The notes below the pieces were generated by a model that searched no databases, had not been told where the DNA came from, and saw only the letters and a list, made by a program, of their open reading frames with translations. A DNA stretch of 64,000 bases from Pandoraea pnomenusa (lineage in GTDB: Bacteria > Pseudomonadota > Gammaproteobacteria > Burkholderiales > Burkholderiaceae): positions 744,001 to 808,000 of the forward strand of contig NZ_CP009553.3 of the NCBI RefSeq assembly GCF_000767615.3. The letters run 5' to 3'. Shown here piece by piece: positions 9,488 to 19,646 of the stretch; position 1 is the first letter of the stretch, and the number at the start of each line of letters is the position of its first letter. The translations under genes were made by a program, and so were the position numbers.

Positions 9488-9562
9488 GCGCTTTCATGCG
9501 GTCGCGCGCTCGCGCATTCACGACGCGCGCCGATGGCCCGCCGGGCCATCGAGCCAGTCGGC

Positions 9563-11128
9563 TTAGTGACGGAAGTGACGCGTACCCGTCATCAGCATGG
9601 CGACATTGCGCTCGTCGGCCGCGGCAATGACTTCGTCATCGCGCATCGAGCCGCCCGGATGAATCACGCAGGTCGCACCGGCGTCGACGACCACGTCCAG
9701 GCCGTCGCGGAACGGGAAGAAGGCGTCCGACGCCACGGCCGAGCCGTTGAGCGACAGGCCGGCGTTCTGGGCCTTGATGCTGGCGATACGGGCCGAATCG
9801 ACACGGCTCATCTGACCCGCGCCCACGCCGAGCGTCATGCCGCCGGCGCAGAACACGATCGCGTTCGACTTCACGTACTTGGCCACGCGCCAGGCGAAGA
9901 GCAGGTCTTCCATTTCCTTGGGCGTCGGATGACGCTTGGTCACCACGCGCAGTTCGTGCGGCGCCACGTTCTTGGCATCCGGCGACTGCACGAGCAGGCC
10001 GCCGCCCACGCGCTTGAAGTCATACTGGTTCACGCCGTTGCCCAGCGGCACTTCGAGCAGACGCACGTTCTGCTTGGCGGCGAAGACCTGCTTGGCGCCT
10101 TCGGTGAACGACGGTGCGAGCAGCACTTCCACGAACTGCTTGGCAACCGCTTGCGCGGCCGCCTCGTCGACTTCGCGGTTGAACGCGATGATGCCGCCGA
10201 AGGCCGACGTCGGATCGGTCTGGAAGGCCTTGGCGTAGGCCTCGGACGGCGACGCCGCCACGGCCACGCCGCACGGGTTGGCGTGCTTGATGATGACGCA
10301 GGCGGGCGCGTCGAACGTCTTCACGCACTCCCACGCCGCATCGGCGTCGGCGATGTTGTTGTACGACAGTTCCTTGCCCTGGAGCTGGCGATAGTTCGCG
10401 AGCGAACCCTCGGGCGTAACGATATCGCGATAGAACGCGGCGCTCTGATGCGGATTCTCGCCGTAGCGCATGTCCTGCACCTTCGTGTAAGCGAGATTCA
10501 GCGTGGCCGGGTACGGCGAACGCTCGTCGTGGCGCAGCGACTCGCCCAGGCTCGTGAGGTAGTTCGTGATGGCGCCGTCGTACTGCGCCGTGTGGGCGAA
10601 CACCTTCGTGGCCAGGCGGAAGTTCGTGGCGTAGCCCACGGTGTTGCCATTCGCCTTCATTTCGTCGAGCACCACGGCGTAGTCGGCCGGATCGACGATG
10701 ACGGTGACGTCACGATGGTTCTTCGCGGCGGAGCGAAGCATCGTCGGGCCGCCGATGTCGATGTTCTCGATGGCGTCCTCGAGCGAGCACTGGTCCTTGG
10801 AAATCGTCTGCACGAAGGGGTACAGGTTCACCACGAGCAGGTCGATGGTCGGAATGCCGTGCTGTTCGAGCGCGGCCATGTGCTCGGGCAGGTCGCGGCG
10901 GGCCAGGATGCCGCCGTGAACCTTCGGATGCAGCGTCTTCACGCGGCCGTCGAGCATTTCCGGGAAACCGGTGTAGTCGGCGACTTCGGTCACCTTCAGC
11001 CCGGCATCGGCCAGCAGCTTGGCGGTGCCGCCGGTGGAGAGGATCGACACGCCTTGCGCAGCGAGCGACTTGGCGAAGTCGACGATGCCGGTCTTGTCGG
11101 AGACGGAAATGAGAGCTTGCTTGATCAT
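9563..11128 (-). CDS. purH: bifunctional AICAR transformylase/IMP cyclohydrolase
   Basis: 521-residue enzyme for the last two steps of de novo purine synthesis (AICAR to FAICAR to IMP). The N-terminal methylglyoxal-synthase-like IMP cyclohydrolase domain covers about residues 1-190 ([38 protein letters not shown]). The C-terminal AICAR transformylase domain fills the rest, with KHANPCGVA and [12 protein letters not shown]. Length and motifs are normal. It is the third gene of a dusB-fis-purH run, 72 bp after fis, and ends at a strong terminator. Confidence 0.96.
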   Translation of the reverse strand: MIKQALISVSDKTGIVDFAKSLAAQGVSILSTGGTAKLLADAGLKVTEVADYTGFPEMLDGRVKTLHPKVHGGILARRDLPEHMAALEQHGIPTIDLLVVNLYPFVQTISKDQCSLEDAIENIDIGGPTMLRSAAKNHRDVTVIVDPADYAVVLDEMKANGNTVGYATNFRLATKVFAHTAQYDGAITNYLTSLGESLRHDERSPYPATLNLAYTKVQDMRYGENPHQSAAFYRDIVTPEGSLANYRQLQGKELSYNNIADADAAWECVKTFDAPACVIIKHANPCGVAVAASPSEAYAKAFQTDPTSAFGGIIAFNREVDEAAAQAVAKQFVEVLLAPSFTEGAKQVFAAKQNVRLLEVPLGNGVNQYDFKRVGGGLLVQSPDAKNVAPHELRVVTKRHPTPKEMEDLLFAWRVAKYVKSNAIVFCAGGMTLGVGAGQMSRVDSARIASIKAQNAGLSLNGSAVASDAFFPFRDGLDVVVDAGATCVIHPGGSMRDDEVIAAADERNVAMLMTGTRHFRH

Positions 11129-11200
11129 GACGGACGAAAGTGAAGCGGCAAAAACGGACGGATCGAACGAAGGGGGCGAACCTGACGGGCGCGCCGGCGT

Positions 11201-11434
11201 TTACAGCAGGCCGTGCTGCTGCAGTTTCTTGCGCAGCGTGTTGCGGTTGATCCCCAGATATTCGGCGGCGAGCGACTGGTTGCCGTCGGCCTTGCCGAGC
11301 ACGAACTCGAGCAGCGGCTTTTCAACGACGGAGACGACCATATCGTAGACATCGTGTGGACGTGCGCCATCCAGATCGCGGAAATACGAATCCAGACTGT
11401 CGCGCACGGATTGTTCTATGTTTGCTTTGCTCAT
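11201..11434 (-). CDS. fis: Fis family nucleoid-associated DNA-binding protein
   Basis: 77-residue Fis-type protein consisting of a dimerisation helix and a C-terminal helix-turn-helix ([21 protein letters not shown]). It is shorter than the 98-residue enterobacterial Fis because it lacks the N-terminal beta-hairpin arms that contact Hin/Gin invertases, as is typical in betaproteobacteria. It overlaps the dusB stop by four bases (ATGA), the same dusB-fis pairing found in E. coli. It is expected to bend DNA and modulate transcription in growing cells. Confidence 0.92.
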   Translation of the reverse strand: MSKANIEQSVRDSLDSYFRDLDGARPHDVYDMVVSVVEKPLLEFVLGKADGNQSLAAEYLGINRNTLRKKLQQHGLL

Positions 11435-12459
11435 GCGGCTAATAGCTCCCTCGGAGATTCTTGTTCATAGCAGAGACGGTCCGAGTGCGCCTTCTGCTGT
11501 TCGAAAAACTCGTTGACCGCGGCCAACTGTTCCTGCGTGGTGTCGAGCGTATTCATACGCTGTCGGAACGTGGCTGCCCCCGGCAACCCCCGTGAATACC
11601 ATGCAATATGCTTGCGTGCGGTCCGCACGCCTGTGTATTCCCCGTAGAACTCGTAGTGGTCCACGAGGTGTTCATTCATGATCTGCTGGATTTCGTCGAC
11701 ACGCGGCGCCAGGGCGATCTCGCCCGTCGCGAGGTACAGCTCGATGTCGCGGAACAGCCAGGGCCGTCCCTGCGCGGCGCGGCCGATCATGATGGCGTCG
11801 GCGCCGGTGACTTCCAGCACGTGCTTTGCCTTCGGCGCCGAATCGATGTCGCCGTTGGCGACGACCGGAATACGCGCCGCGGCCTTGACGGCGGCGATCG
11901 TTTCGTACTCGGCATCGCCGTGATAAAGATCGGCGCGCGTGCGGCCGTGCACCGTGAGCATGCTGATGCCGCAGTCCTCGGCGATGCGGGCCACCGTGAG
12001 CGCGTTCTTGTGCTCGCGATCCCAGCCCGTGCGAATCTTGAGCGTGACCGGCACGACATCGCCGACCGCGCCGACGACGGCCGACACGATGCGCGCGACC
12101 AGCGGCTCGTTCTGCAGCAGCGCCGAGCCGGCCGCGACGTTGCAGACCTTCTTGGCCGGGCAACCCATGTTGATGTCGATGATCTGCGCGCCGCGCTCGA
12201 CGTTGTAGCGGGCGGCCTCGGCCATCATGGCCGGATCCGCGCCCGCGATCTGCACCGAGATGGGCGCGACCTCGCCGGCATGGTTGGCGCGGCGCATCGT
12301 TTTTTCGCTCTTCCAGAGTTGGGCGTTCGACGCCACCATCTCCGAGACGGCGTAGCCCGCCCCCAGTCGCTTGCACAACTGGCGGAACGGCCGATCCGTC
12401 ACACCCGCCATGGGGGCGACGAACAGGTTATTGCGGAGTTCGTGGGGACCAATACGCAC
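11431..12459 (-). CDS. dusB: tRNA-dihydrouridine synthase B
   Basis: 342-residue flavoprotein that reduces a D-loop uridine of tRNA to dihydrouridine. The TIM-barrel signature is complete: VAPMAGVTDRPFRQL at the N-terminus, INMGCPAKKV with the catalytic Cys, VHGRTRADLYHG, and NGDI..A..MIGRAAQGRPWLF near the FMN phosphate. It is the first gene of the dusB-fis-purH operon. A possible -10 (TAAAAT on the minus strand, 12490-12495) lies about 30 bp before the start codon. Confidence 0.94.
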   Translation of the reverse strand: MRIGPHELRNNLFVAPMAGVTDRPFRQLCKRLGAGYAVSEMVASNAQLWKSEKTMRRANHAGEVAPISVQIAGADPAMMAEAARYNVERGAQIIDINMGCPAKKVCNVAAGSALLQNEPLVARIVSAVVGAVGDVVPVTLKIRTGWDREHKNALTVARIAEDCGISMLTVHGRTRADLYHGDAEYETIAAVKAAARIPVVANGDIDSAPKAKHVLEVTGADAIMIGRAAQGRPWLFRDIELYLATGEIALAPRVDEIQQIMNEHLVDHYEFYGEYTGVRTARKHIAWYSRGLPGAATFRQRMNTLDTTQEQLAAVNEFFEQQKAHSDRLCYEQESPRELLAA

Positions 12460-12566
12460 GATGAAGGGAAAAGCCGGGAAAAAGTTTGTATTTTACTGCG
12501 AAAACCCGTCCCCGTCGCCTAAAAAATGTGCAAATTGTCCGGCGGCCCAGCGGCCGGGCCCCGCCC

Positions 12567-13904
12567 TCAGCCGCGCTGGCCGAACATCATCTGACGCGCG
12601 AAGGCGGTTTTGAGTGGCGGCACGAGGTCGAGGCCCGCCAGGGCCATGCCGCGCAACAGGGCGACCGGCGTGGCGTCGATGCCGAACACGCGCGGGAGAA
12701 GGTCGGTGATGCGGATGGTGAGGCCACGGTCGGCGCGGCGACGGCGCGCAAAGGCCATGAGCGCAGCCGGACCGGGCGTGCCGTGGCGTGCGTCGCGCAC
12801 CAGGGTCTCGGCCAGATCGAAGGCGTCTCTCAGGCCGAGATTCAGGCCTTGCCCGGCCACCGGGTGTAGGGTCTGCGCCGCGTTGCCGATGGCCGCGACG
12901 CGGCCGTCGACGACATGGCTTGCCGCATTCAGGCCCAGCGGGAAGCCGGCGCGTCCGGTGATCGCGGTGAAGCGTCCCATGCGATCGCCGAATGCGGCAT
13001 ACAGCTCCGCGAGGAAGGCAACGTCGCCGAGCTCGCGGCGACGCCTGGCCTCGTCATGCGAGCAGCACCACACCAGCGCATACCCGTGTTCCTGCGGTAG
13101 CAGCGCGAGGGGGCCGTCCGGCGTGAACCGTTCCCAGGCCCAGCCGGCACGCGGCCGTTCGCAGGTCACGAAGCCGACCAGCGCGGTTTGCCCGTAATCG
13201 CGTGAGCGCGCACGGGCCGTCTGGCCCTCGAACAAGCCGCCTTCGGCATTGACGGCGAGCGTGGCGTGCAGCGTCTGGGCGTGATCGTCGATCGAGGTGC
13301 CGAGCGTGAGCGTGACCTCTCCGGCGTCCTGCCGCAGGGCGATCGCCCGGTAGGGGCGGAAATGATGCAGCCCTGCGGAGTCGTCGGCTTCCAACGATTC
13401 ACGGGGCTCGTCGGTATGGCCGATCTCGCCGGGCGGCGCGTGCGCGATGCGAGACGGCAAGCGCGACATCGCGGCGTCGAGCGCGCGCATGAGCGCGCCG
13501 TATCGCACCACGTAGCCGAGCGCCGGCACCTGGTGATCGAGATAGTCGATTTCGGTGCTGCCGAAGCGGCGCGCCTGCGAGACGTGGATATGCCGGATCG
13601 GCGTGCAGTCCAGTCCTGCGCCCTGATGTGGCCAGGCGCCGGCACGGGCGAGAATCTCGCGGCTACCGTGCGAGAGCGCCAGCGTGCGCGGATCGTCGTA
13701 GCCGGCCTGCGGCCCGCGCCCATCGACCAACGCAATGCGCAATTGCGGAGCGCGCTGGGCCAGCAGCAATGCGAGCGCCGTGCCCACCGGGCCGGCACCA
13801 ACAATGGCCACGTCGAAGCGCCGCGCAGTGCGAGGCGTTCCCTCGAGACGCGATCCCAGGATCGCGGCCGGCACGGCGGTGGGAGTGACTTGCGGCCCGG
13901 TCAT
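12567..13904 (-). CDS. UbiH/UbiF/VisC family FAD-dependent hydroxylase
   Basis: 445-residue aromatic-ring monooxygenase of the ubiquinone-biosynthesis family. It shows the dinucleotide-binding GAGPVG (about 36-41), a central GD-type segment, and the family signature NAAQTLHPVAGQGLNLGLRD. The gene order pepP-ubiH is conserved as in E. coli, where UbiH adds the C4 hydroxyl, but UbiH, UbiF and UbiI are hard to separate by eye. The frame is open 200 bp further upstream inside pepP; I place the start at ATG 13904, which overlaps the pepP stop (TGATG). Confidence 0.88.
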   Translation of the reverse strand: MTGPQVTPTAVPAAILGSRLEGTPRTARRFDVAIVGAGPVGTALALLLAQRAPQLRIALVDGRGPQAGYDDPRTLALSHGSREILARAGAWPHQGAGLDCTPIRHIHVSQARRFGSTEIDYLDHQVPALGYVVRYGALMRALDAAMSRLPSRIAHAPPGEIGHTDEPRESLEADDSAGLHHFRPYRAIALRQDAGEVTLTLGTSIDDHAQTLHATLAVNAEGGLFEGQTARARSRDYGQTALVGFVTCERPRAGWAWERFTPDGPLALLPQEHGYALVWCCSHDEARRRRELGDVAFLAELYAAFGDRMGRFTAITGRAGFPLGLNAASHVVDGRVAAIGNAAQTLHPVAGQGLNLGLRDAFDLAETLVRDARHGTPGPAALMAFARRRRADRGLTIRITDLLPRVFGIDATPVALLRGMALAGLDLVPPLKTAFARQMMFGQRG

Positions 13905-15235
13905 CAGCCGCGCATCAAGGCTTCGATCTCGTCGGCATCGACGGGCACGTCGCGTGTGAGCAACGTGCAGCCGGTGGGCGTGACGACGGCGTCGTCCTCG
14001 ATGCGAATGCCGATGTTCCAATAGCGCTCGTCGATGTCGGGGGCCGGCCGCACGTAAATGCCGGGCTCGATCGTCGTGACCATGTTGGCGCCGAGCGTGC
14101 GCCACGGGCGCTCGCCGTTCGGACCGTCCTCGCGGTATTCGCCGCAGTCGTGCACGTCCATGCCGATCCAGTGGCCGGTGCGGTGCATGTAGAAGCGGCT
14201 GAACGACTTGTTGGCGATCACGTCCTCAAGGCTCCCCACGGTGTCGCGCTTGAGCAGGCCGGTATCGAGCATGCCCTGCGCGAGCACACGTACGGCAGCG
14301 TTGTGCGGCGCGTCGAACGGCACCCCGGCGCGCGTGGCGTCGATGGCGGCTTGCTGCGAGGCGAGCACGATGTCGTACAGCTCGCGTTGCGCGGCGGTGA
14401 ACTTGCCGTTGGCCGGGAACGTACGGGTGATGTCCGAAGCGTAGCCGTCGAGCTCGCACGCGGCGTCGATGAGCACCAGATCGCCGTCGCGCAGTTCGGC
14501 GTCGCCGGCACGGTAGTGCAACACGGTAGCGTTCGCCCCGGTGGCGACGATGGAGCCGTAGGCCGGGAACTGCGACCCGTGGCGACGGAATTCGTACAGC
14601 AGCTCCGCTTCGAGATGGTATTCGCGCAGTCCCGGACGCGACGCCTTCATCGCGCGCACGTGGGCATCGGCCGAAATCTTGCCGGCGCGGGCCATGATCG
14701 CCAGTTCGGTGCTGTCCTTGACCAGACGCATCTCGTCGAGCATCGCGCGGATGTCGTGCGCGGCGCTGGGTGCCGAGACGCCCGTGCGGCTTTGCGCACG
14801 CACGGCGTTGAGCCAGTGGCGCACCTGCCGGTCCTGCTGCGCGGACGCGCCGAGCGCATAAAAGAGGGCGGGCGCGTCGGCCAGCAACTGCGGCATGCGC
14901 GTATCGATTTCGTCGATGGCGTAGGCGGCGTCGAAGCCGAACGTCTCGCGCGCGGCTTCCGGGCCATAGCGATAGCCGTCCCAGATCTCGCGCTCTTCGT
15001 TCTTGGCGCGGCAGAACAGGATCGACTGGCCCGTGCGGCTGTCGAGCACCACGACGGCTTCGGGCTCCGTGAAGCCCGAGAGGTAATAGAAGTAGCTGTC
15101 GTGGCGATACGGGAAGTCGCTGTCGCGGTTGCGCGGCACTTCGGGGGCCGTGGGCACGACGGCGACGCCGCCACCGGCCTTGCGCATCTGTTCGATGACT
15201 CGCTCTCGGCGGGCACGGTACGGGGAATCAGACAT
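13904..15235 (-). CDS. pepP: Xaa-Pro aminopeptidase P
   Basis: 443-residue metallopeptidase (M24B) that removes the N-terminal residue when proline is second. The C-terminal pita-bread domain has the five metal ligands: two Asp in LIDAACELDGYASDITRTFP, His in HRTGHWIGMDVHD, Glu in EPGIYV and Glu in GIRIEDDA. The N-terminal AMP_N domain covers about residues 1-140. The ATG at 15235 is preferred over 15247 because GGAG lies eight bases before it. It is the third gene of amgK-murU-pepP-ubiH. Confidence 0.94.
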   Translation of the reverse strand: MSDSPYRARRERVIEQMRKAGGGVAVVPTAPEVPRNRDSDFPYRHDSYFYYLSGFTEPEAVVVLDSRTGQSILFCRAKNEEREIWDGYRYGPEAARETFGFDAAYAIDEIDTRMPQLLADAPALFYALGASAQQDRQVRHWLNAVRAQSRTGVSAPSAAHDIRAMLDEMRLVKDSTELAIMARAGKISADAHVRAMKASRPGLREYHLEAELLYEFRRHGSQFPAYGSIVATGANATVLHYRAGDAELRDGDLVLIDAACELDGYASDITRTFPANGKFTAAQRELYDIVLASQQAAIDATRAGVPFDAPHNAAVRVLAQGMLDTGLLKRDTVGSLEDVIANKSFSRFYMHRTGHWIGMDVHDCGEYREDGPNGERPWRTLGANMVTTIEPGIYVRPAPDIDERYWNIGIRIEDDAVVTPTGCTLLTRDVPVDADEIEALMRG

Positions 15236-15276
15236 CGCGGGCTCCATTTCGGGGATTCGGTGGGTGAGGGGCGTAT

Positions 15277-16026
15277 TCAGGCGATTCTACTGCCGGGGAC
15301 GCTGCCGTGCCCGGCGCGGATCTCGGCATCGAGCGCAGCCAGTTGCGCCGGCGTACCGACGTTTTCCCAGACGCCGTCGAAGCGCTCGCCGGTCGCGCGG
15401 CCGGCGGCGATCGATTCACGGTACATCGGCGTGAGCGCCATGCGCGTGCCGGGAGCGATCCCGTCGAACAGGCGCAGGTCGTAGAGCGCGATGCTGCCGA
15501 ACGTCAACGCGGTGGCGCCGGCCGGCGCGCGATCGGGCAGGTGCAGTGCGCCCGCGGCGTCGAGCGAGAAATCGCCTTTCGGATGAAACGTCGGATTCGG
15601 CACCATCACAAGGTGCATGCCGGGCGCGGATTGCGCACGCATGCGCTCGGCGTGCGGGCGAAGGCTGGCGTAATCGAACGCGGTGAAGATGTCGCCCGCG
15701 ATCGCCAGAAACAGGTTGCCGGCACCTTCGAGCAGGTCGCGCGCATAGGCGATGCCGCCGGCCGTCTCCAGCGCGTCCGTCTCGGACGAGTAGGCGAGCC
15801 GCACGCCGAACGCGCTGCCGTCGCCGAGCGCGGCCTCGATCCGCGCGCCAAGCCAGGCGTGATTGATGACGATGTCGGTGAAGCCCGCGCGCGCGAGCGC
15901 CTCGATCTGCCAGACGATGATGGGCTTGCCGCCCACGGGGAGCATCGGCTTGGGCGTCGTGTCCGTGAGCGGACGCATGCGCTCGCCGCGTCCGGCGGCG
16001 AAGATCATCGCCTTCATTCGGCTCAT
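15277..16026 (-). CDS. murU: N-acetylmuramate alpha-1-phosphate uridylyltransferase
   Basis: 249-residue nucleotidyltransferase with the sugar-1-phosphate signature FAAGRGERMRPLT near the N-terminus and a Lys in TPKPMLPVGGKP. MurU makes UDP-MurNAc from MurNAc-1-phosphate in the cell-wall recycling shortcut that bypasses fosfomycin-sensitive de novo synthesis. Assignment to MurU rather than a hexose uridylyltransferase rests on the adjacent kinase gene amgK, 10 bp upstream, whose TGA is part of the GAGG ribosome site used here. Confidence 0.88.
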   Translation of the reverse strand: MSRMKAMIFAAGRGERMRPLTDTTPKPMLPVGGKPIIVWQIEALARAGFTDIVINHAWLGARIEAALGDGSAFGVRLAYSSETDALETAGGIAYARDLLEGAGNLFLAIAGDIFTAFDYASLRPHAERMRAQSAPGMHLVMVPNPTFHPKGDFSLDAAGALHLPDRAPAGATALTFGSIALYDLRLFDGIAPGTRMALTPMYRESIAAGRATGERFDGVWENVGTPAQLAALDAEIRAGHGSVPGSRIA

Positions 16027-16036
16027 GCGGCGGACC

Positions 16037-17122
16037 TCAGAACGTGTAGCCGACGTCGACCTGCTGCCCGGTCAGCTCGTCGAGCAACTTCGCCAGCGGG
16101 CGCAGCGGCGCGTAGCGATCGGCCACCTTGCGGGCATAGCGGATGAAGCGCGGCGTGTCGGCCAGATAGCGCGGTTTGCCATCACGATAATTGATGCGCG
16201 CGAAGATGCCGAGGACCTTCAGATGCCGTTGCAGCCCCATCCATTCCGCCTGGCGGTAGAACTCGCCGAAGTCGGCGTCGACCGGCAGGCCGGCCTTGCG
16301 GGCCCGTTCCCAGTAGTACGCCAGCCAGTCGAGCTCGCGTTCTTCGTCCCAGCTCAGGAAGGCGTCGCGCATCAGGCAGATGACGTCGTAGGTGAGCGGG
16401 CCGTGGACGGCGTCCTGGAAGTCCAGAATGCCGGGGCCGGTCGTGCCGGGTTGGCCGGGCATCAGGTTGCGCGGCATGTAATCGCGGTGTACGAACACTT
16501 TCGGCTGCGCGAGGGCGTTGTCGATCAGCAACCGATTGATGCCCTCGAGCGTTGCCCGCTGATCCTCGCTCAACTCGACTTTCAGATGCTTGCCGACGTA
16601 CCAGTCGGGGAAGAGATCGAGCTCGCGCCGCAGCAGCGCCGTGTCGTATTCGGGCAGCACGCCGGGCCGGGAGCTCTTTTGCCACACGATCAGCGCGTCG
16701 AGCGCATCGCGCATGAGGGCGCGGGCGTTGTCGTCGTTGAGGACGTCGAGGTACGTTTCGCGCCCCAGATCCGTGAGCAGCAAAAAGCCCTGGGTCAGGT
16801 CTTCGGCCAGCACCTTCGGGGCATGCAGACCCGCTTCGTCGAGCAGCTGCGCCACGTGCACGAACGGGCGGCAATCTTCCTGTGGCGGCGGGGCGTCCAT
16901 CACGATGAGACTCGGATGCGCGGGATCGTGGCTGCCGATACGGAAGTAGCGCCGGAAGCTCGCGTCCGCCGAAGCGGGTGCCCACTGTGCGAGGTCGAGC
17001 GAGAACGGCTCTGCAACGCTGGCGAGCCATTCGCCGAGGGCCTGGAGGCGCGGATCGGCGGCGTTGGAGAGGGCGCCGGAAGCGCCGGAAATATGCGCGG
17101 AGGCGGTGGGTTGTGCGGTCAT
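16037..17122 (-). CDS. amgK: N-acetylmuramate/N-acetylglucosamine kinase (AmgK)
   Basis: 361-residue aminoglycoside-phosphotransferase-fold kinase that phosphorylates the anomeric hydroxyl of MurNAc or GlcNAc for peptidoglycan recycling, feeding MurU next door. The kinase motifs are HRDYMPRNLM (catalytic Asp) and DFQDAVHGPLTYD (metal-binding Asp). The N-terminal lobe has DASFRRYFRI. The frame is open 77 codons upstream, but that part is Arg-rich and not protein-like, so ATG 17122 is chosen. It is the first gene of a four-gene minus-strand operon and is divergent from lptD. Confidence 0.88.
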   Translation of the reverse strand: MTAQPTASAHISGASGALSNAADPRLQALGEWLASVAEPFSLDLAQWAPASADASFRRYFRIGSHDPAHPSLIVMDAPPPQEDCRPFVHVAQLLDEAGLHAPKVLAEDLTQGFLLLTDLGRETYLDVLNDDNARALMRDALDALIVWQKSSRPGVLPEYDTALLRRELDLFPDWYVGKHLKVELSEDQRATLEGINRLLIDNALAQPKVFVHRDYMPRNLMPGQPGTTGPGILDFQDAVHGPLTYDVICLMRDAFLSWDEERELDWLAYYWERARKAGLPVDADFGEFYRQAEWMGLQRHLKVLGIFARINYRDGKPRYLADTPRFIRYARKVADRYAPLRPLAKLLDELTGQQVDVGYTF

Positions 17123-17285
17123 GATGGGGGCCGTAAACGTCTTGCCATATAATACCCGATCATGTTTTCCCGACGCCCTGTTTCTCGACCTCGATCGACC
17201 GTCCCGAATGTCCCGGCAATGCCTGGCAGACGTACGGGATTGGCTGCCCGCAAGCGGCGCCACGATTGTTTCGCTGTTTGCGTAC

Positions 17286-19646
17286 ATGCCGGATAAACAA
17301 GTCCATACGAATGATGTTTCGTCGCTGCGCCGCCTGATGCGCACGCGGCGCAAGCCGCTGGCTCTGCTGCTCTCCCTGCCGGGAGTGTGGTGCTCGCTCG
17401 CGGCCGCTCAGGAAGCTCCCCCACCCGATATTGCGAAGAGCGAAGGTCTCGAGCTGCGCACGGTGCCCGCGCTGGTCGACAACCCGCTGGCCGCCGGCGA
17501 AGATGTGCCGATGTACGTGCGCGGCATGCATCTCACCGGACGCACCAATGTCGACGCGACGGTCGACGGCGATGCCGAGGCGCGCAAGTACCGGTCGTTC
17601 GTGAAAGGCGATCGGCTGACTTACGATCAGGACACGGACGAAGTCGTGGCGCGCGGCAATGCGCGACTGTCGCAGGGCGGCAATCTGTTCATCGGCCCCG
17701 AGGCGCATATGTATACGGGGGCGGGCGACGGTTACATGCTCACGCCCACGTACAAGCTCGTGTCGGGCGGTGGCGGCAAGTCGGAACGCGCGGACGTCGA
17801 GGCAAGCAACCTCGTGACGCTGAAGCGCGGCACGTACTCCGCCTGCGCGTGTACCGAGGACGGCAAGACGCCCGCCTGGTACATCAAGGCATCGGAGTTC
17901 GAGTTCGATCAGGACCAGCAGGAGGGCACGGCGTACAACGGCGTGCTGTTCTTCCAGAATGTGCCGATCCTGGCCAGCCCGTACCTGTCGTTCCCGACGT
18001 CGAACGAGCGTCGTTCGGGCTTTCTCGCACCGACCTTCACGCAGTCGAGCCGTACCGGTTTCGAACTGGCCACACCGTACTATTTCAACATCGCGCCGAA
18101 CCGCGATCTGACGATCACGCCCCGCTTCATGACCAAGCGCGGCGTGATGCTCATGGGCGACTTCCGCTACCTCGAGCCGACGTACGCGGGCCTGTTCCAC
18201 CTCGAATATCTGCCGAAGGATCGTGTGACGGGCGACGCCCGGTACACGTTCACGTTCCAGCACAGCCAGTCGCTCGGCTACGGCGTGAACGCGTACGTCA
18301 ACTTCACGAAGGTCTCGGACGACACCTATCCGGATGATTTCGGATCGGGAACCAACTTCCAGACCGGTGTGCAGCGTGTCTACAACCGCGAAGCCGGATT
18401 GACGTGGAATTACGGCGACTGGTCGTTCCTTGCCCGCGTACTGAAGTATCAGACGCTTGCGCCAAGTACGCCCCAGTACGAGTCGGTGCCCGAGCTGTCG
18501 GCAACGTACAACAAGTTCGATTTCCACGGCTTCGACTTCTCGATGCCGATCCGGTACAACCGGTTCCAGATCGCCAGCTCCACCGGCCAGCCGAACGGCG
18601 AGCGCCTCTATGCGCAGCCCACGTTGAGTTACCCGATTCTCACGCCGGGTTACTTCGTCGTTCCGAAGGTCATGTTCAACGCGGCTGCGTACAACGTCGA
18701 CTATCCGAACGGATCGATGATGCAGTCGTCGATCACCCGCACGGTGCCGACCGTCAGTCTCGACACCGGGCTGACCTTCGAGCGCCCGGTGAACCTGTTC
18801 GGCACGTCCATGAAGCAGACGCTGGAGCCGCGCCTGTTCTACGTCTACACGCCGTACCGGAACCAGAGTTCGATCCCGATCTTCGACAGCGCCGTGTCGG
18901 ACTTCAACCTCGCCGAAATCTTCAGCGAGAACTCGTTCATCGGGGAAGACCGCATTCAGGACGCCAACCGCGTCACCATGGCCCTGACGTCGCGCCTCAT
19001 CGATGCGGAGTCGGGCATCGAGCGCGCACGCATCTGGTACGCGCAGCGTTACAACATCACGCAATCGCGTGTGACGATGCCCGGTGGCGTGCCGGAAGAT
19101 GCCGGCGTGTCCGACTTCCTCGTTGGCGGATCGGCGCTGCTGTACCAGAACATCACGTTCAGCACGGCTGTCCAGTACAGTCCGAGCACGTCGCAGTTCA
19201 ACCGCTCGGACGTCGGCGTCACGTGGCGCCCCGGCGAGCGGCGCGTGTTCAACCTGTACTACCGCTACTTGCGTAACCCGCCGCCCGTCGTGGGGCAAAC
19301 GACGCTAACCACGACGCCGATCAATCAGATCGAACTTTCGGGGCAATGGCCGATCACACCGCGGTTCGGGGTTGTCGGGCGCCTGAACTACAGCATCACG
19401 GACAAGACGTTCGTCGATGCCCTTGCGGGTTTCGAGTATGATGCCGACTGCTGGGCCTTCCGGGTCGGGCTGCAGCGCTACGCCACTAACGCCACGACGA
19501 CAACTTCGCGCATCTTCGCGCAACTGGAGTTGAAGGGGCTGACCAAGTCCGGCAATAGCGCCACAGAAGCCTTCAAGGTCGGGGTACCGGGATATCAACC
19601 GCCACCGACGAACCAGATTCCTTCTCGATTCAGCAACTATGAATGA
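17286..19646 (+). CDS. lptD: LPS-assembly protein LptD
   Basis: 786-residue outer-membrane protein that, with LptE, inserts lipopolysaccharide in the outer leaflet. It has a signal peptide (RTRRKPLALLLSLPGVWCSLAAAQ), an LptA-like jellyroll (about residues 70-190) and a C-terminal 26-strand barrel. An N-terminal Cys pair (SACACTED) is present, while the C-terminal site has a single Cys (YDADCWAFRVGLQRY) where E. coli has CC, so only one of the usual inter-domain disulfides can be made. The start is uncertain: ATG 17286 gives a long n-region, ATG 17337 a shorter one. Neither has a clear ribosome site. The stop overlaps surA by eight bases. Confidence 0.94.
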   Translation: MPDKQVHTNDVSSLRRLMRTRRKPLALLLSLPGVWCSLAAAQEAPPPDIAKSEGLELRTVPALVDNPLAAGEDVPMYVRGMHLTGRTNVDATVDGDAEARKYRSFVKGDRLTYDQDTDEVVARGNARLSQGGNLFIGPEAHMYTGAGDGYMLTPTYKLVSGGGGKSERADVEASNLVTLKRGTYSACACTEDGKTPAWYIKASEFEFDQDQQEGTAYNGVLFFQNVPILASPYLSFPTSNERRSGFLAPTFTQSSRTGFELATPYYFNIAPNRDLTITPRFMTKRGVMLMGDFRYLEPTYAGLFHLEYLPKDRVTGDARYTFTFQHSQSLGYGVNAYVNFTKVSDDTYPDDFGSGTNFQTGVQRVYNREAGLTWNYGDWSFLARVLKYQTLAPSTPQYESVPELSATYNKFDFHGFDFSMPIRYNRFQIASSTGQPNGERLYAQPTLSYPILTPGYFVVPKVMFNAAAYNVDYPNGSMMQSSITRTVPTVSLDTGLTFERPVNLFGTSMKQTLEPRLFYVYTPYRNQSSIPIFDSAVSDFNLAEIFSENSFIGEDRIQDANRVTMALTSRLIDAESGIERARIWYAQRYNITQSRVTMPGGVPEDAGVSDFLVGGSALLYQNITFSTAVQYSPSTSQFNRSDVGVTWRPGERRVFNLYYRYLRNPPPVVGQTTLTTTPINQIELSGQWPITPRFGVVGRLNYSITDKTFVDALAGFEYDADCWAFRVGLQRYATNATTTTSRIFAQLELKGLTKSGNSATEAFKVGVPGYQPPPTNQIPSRFSNYE

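Noticed and set aside
9533..11143. 536-codon plus-strand frame opposite purH
   Set aside because: Antisense shadow of a well-conserved bifunctional enzyme gene; composition is not protein-like.
17160..19298. 712-codon open frame on the minus strand opposite lptD
   Set aside because: Shadow frame caused by high GC at third codon positions; Arg/His/Val-rich with no domain, while the plus strand encodes a clear LptD.
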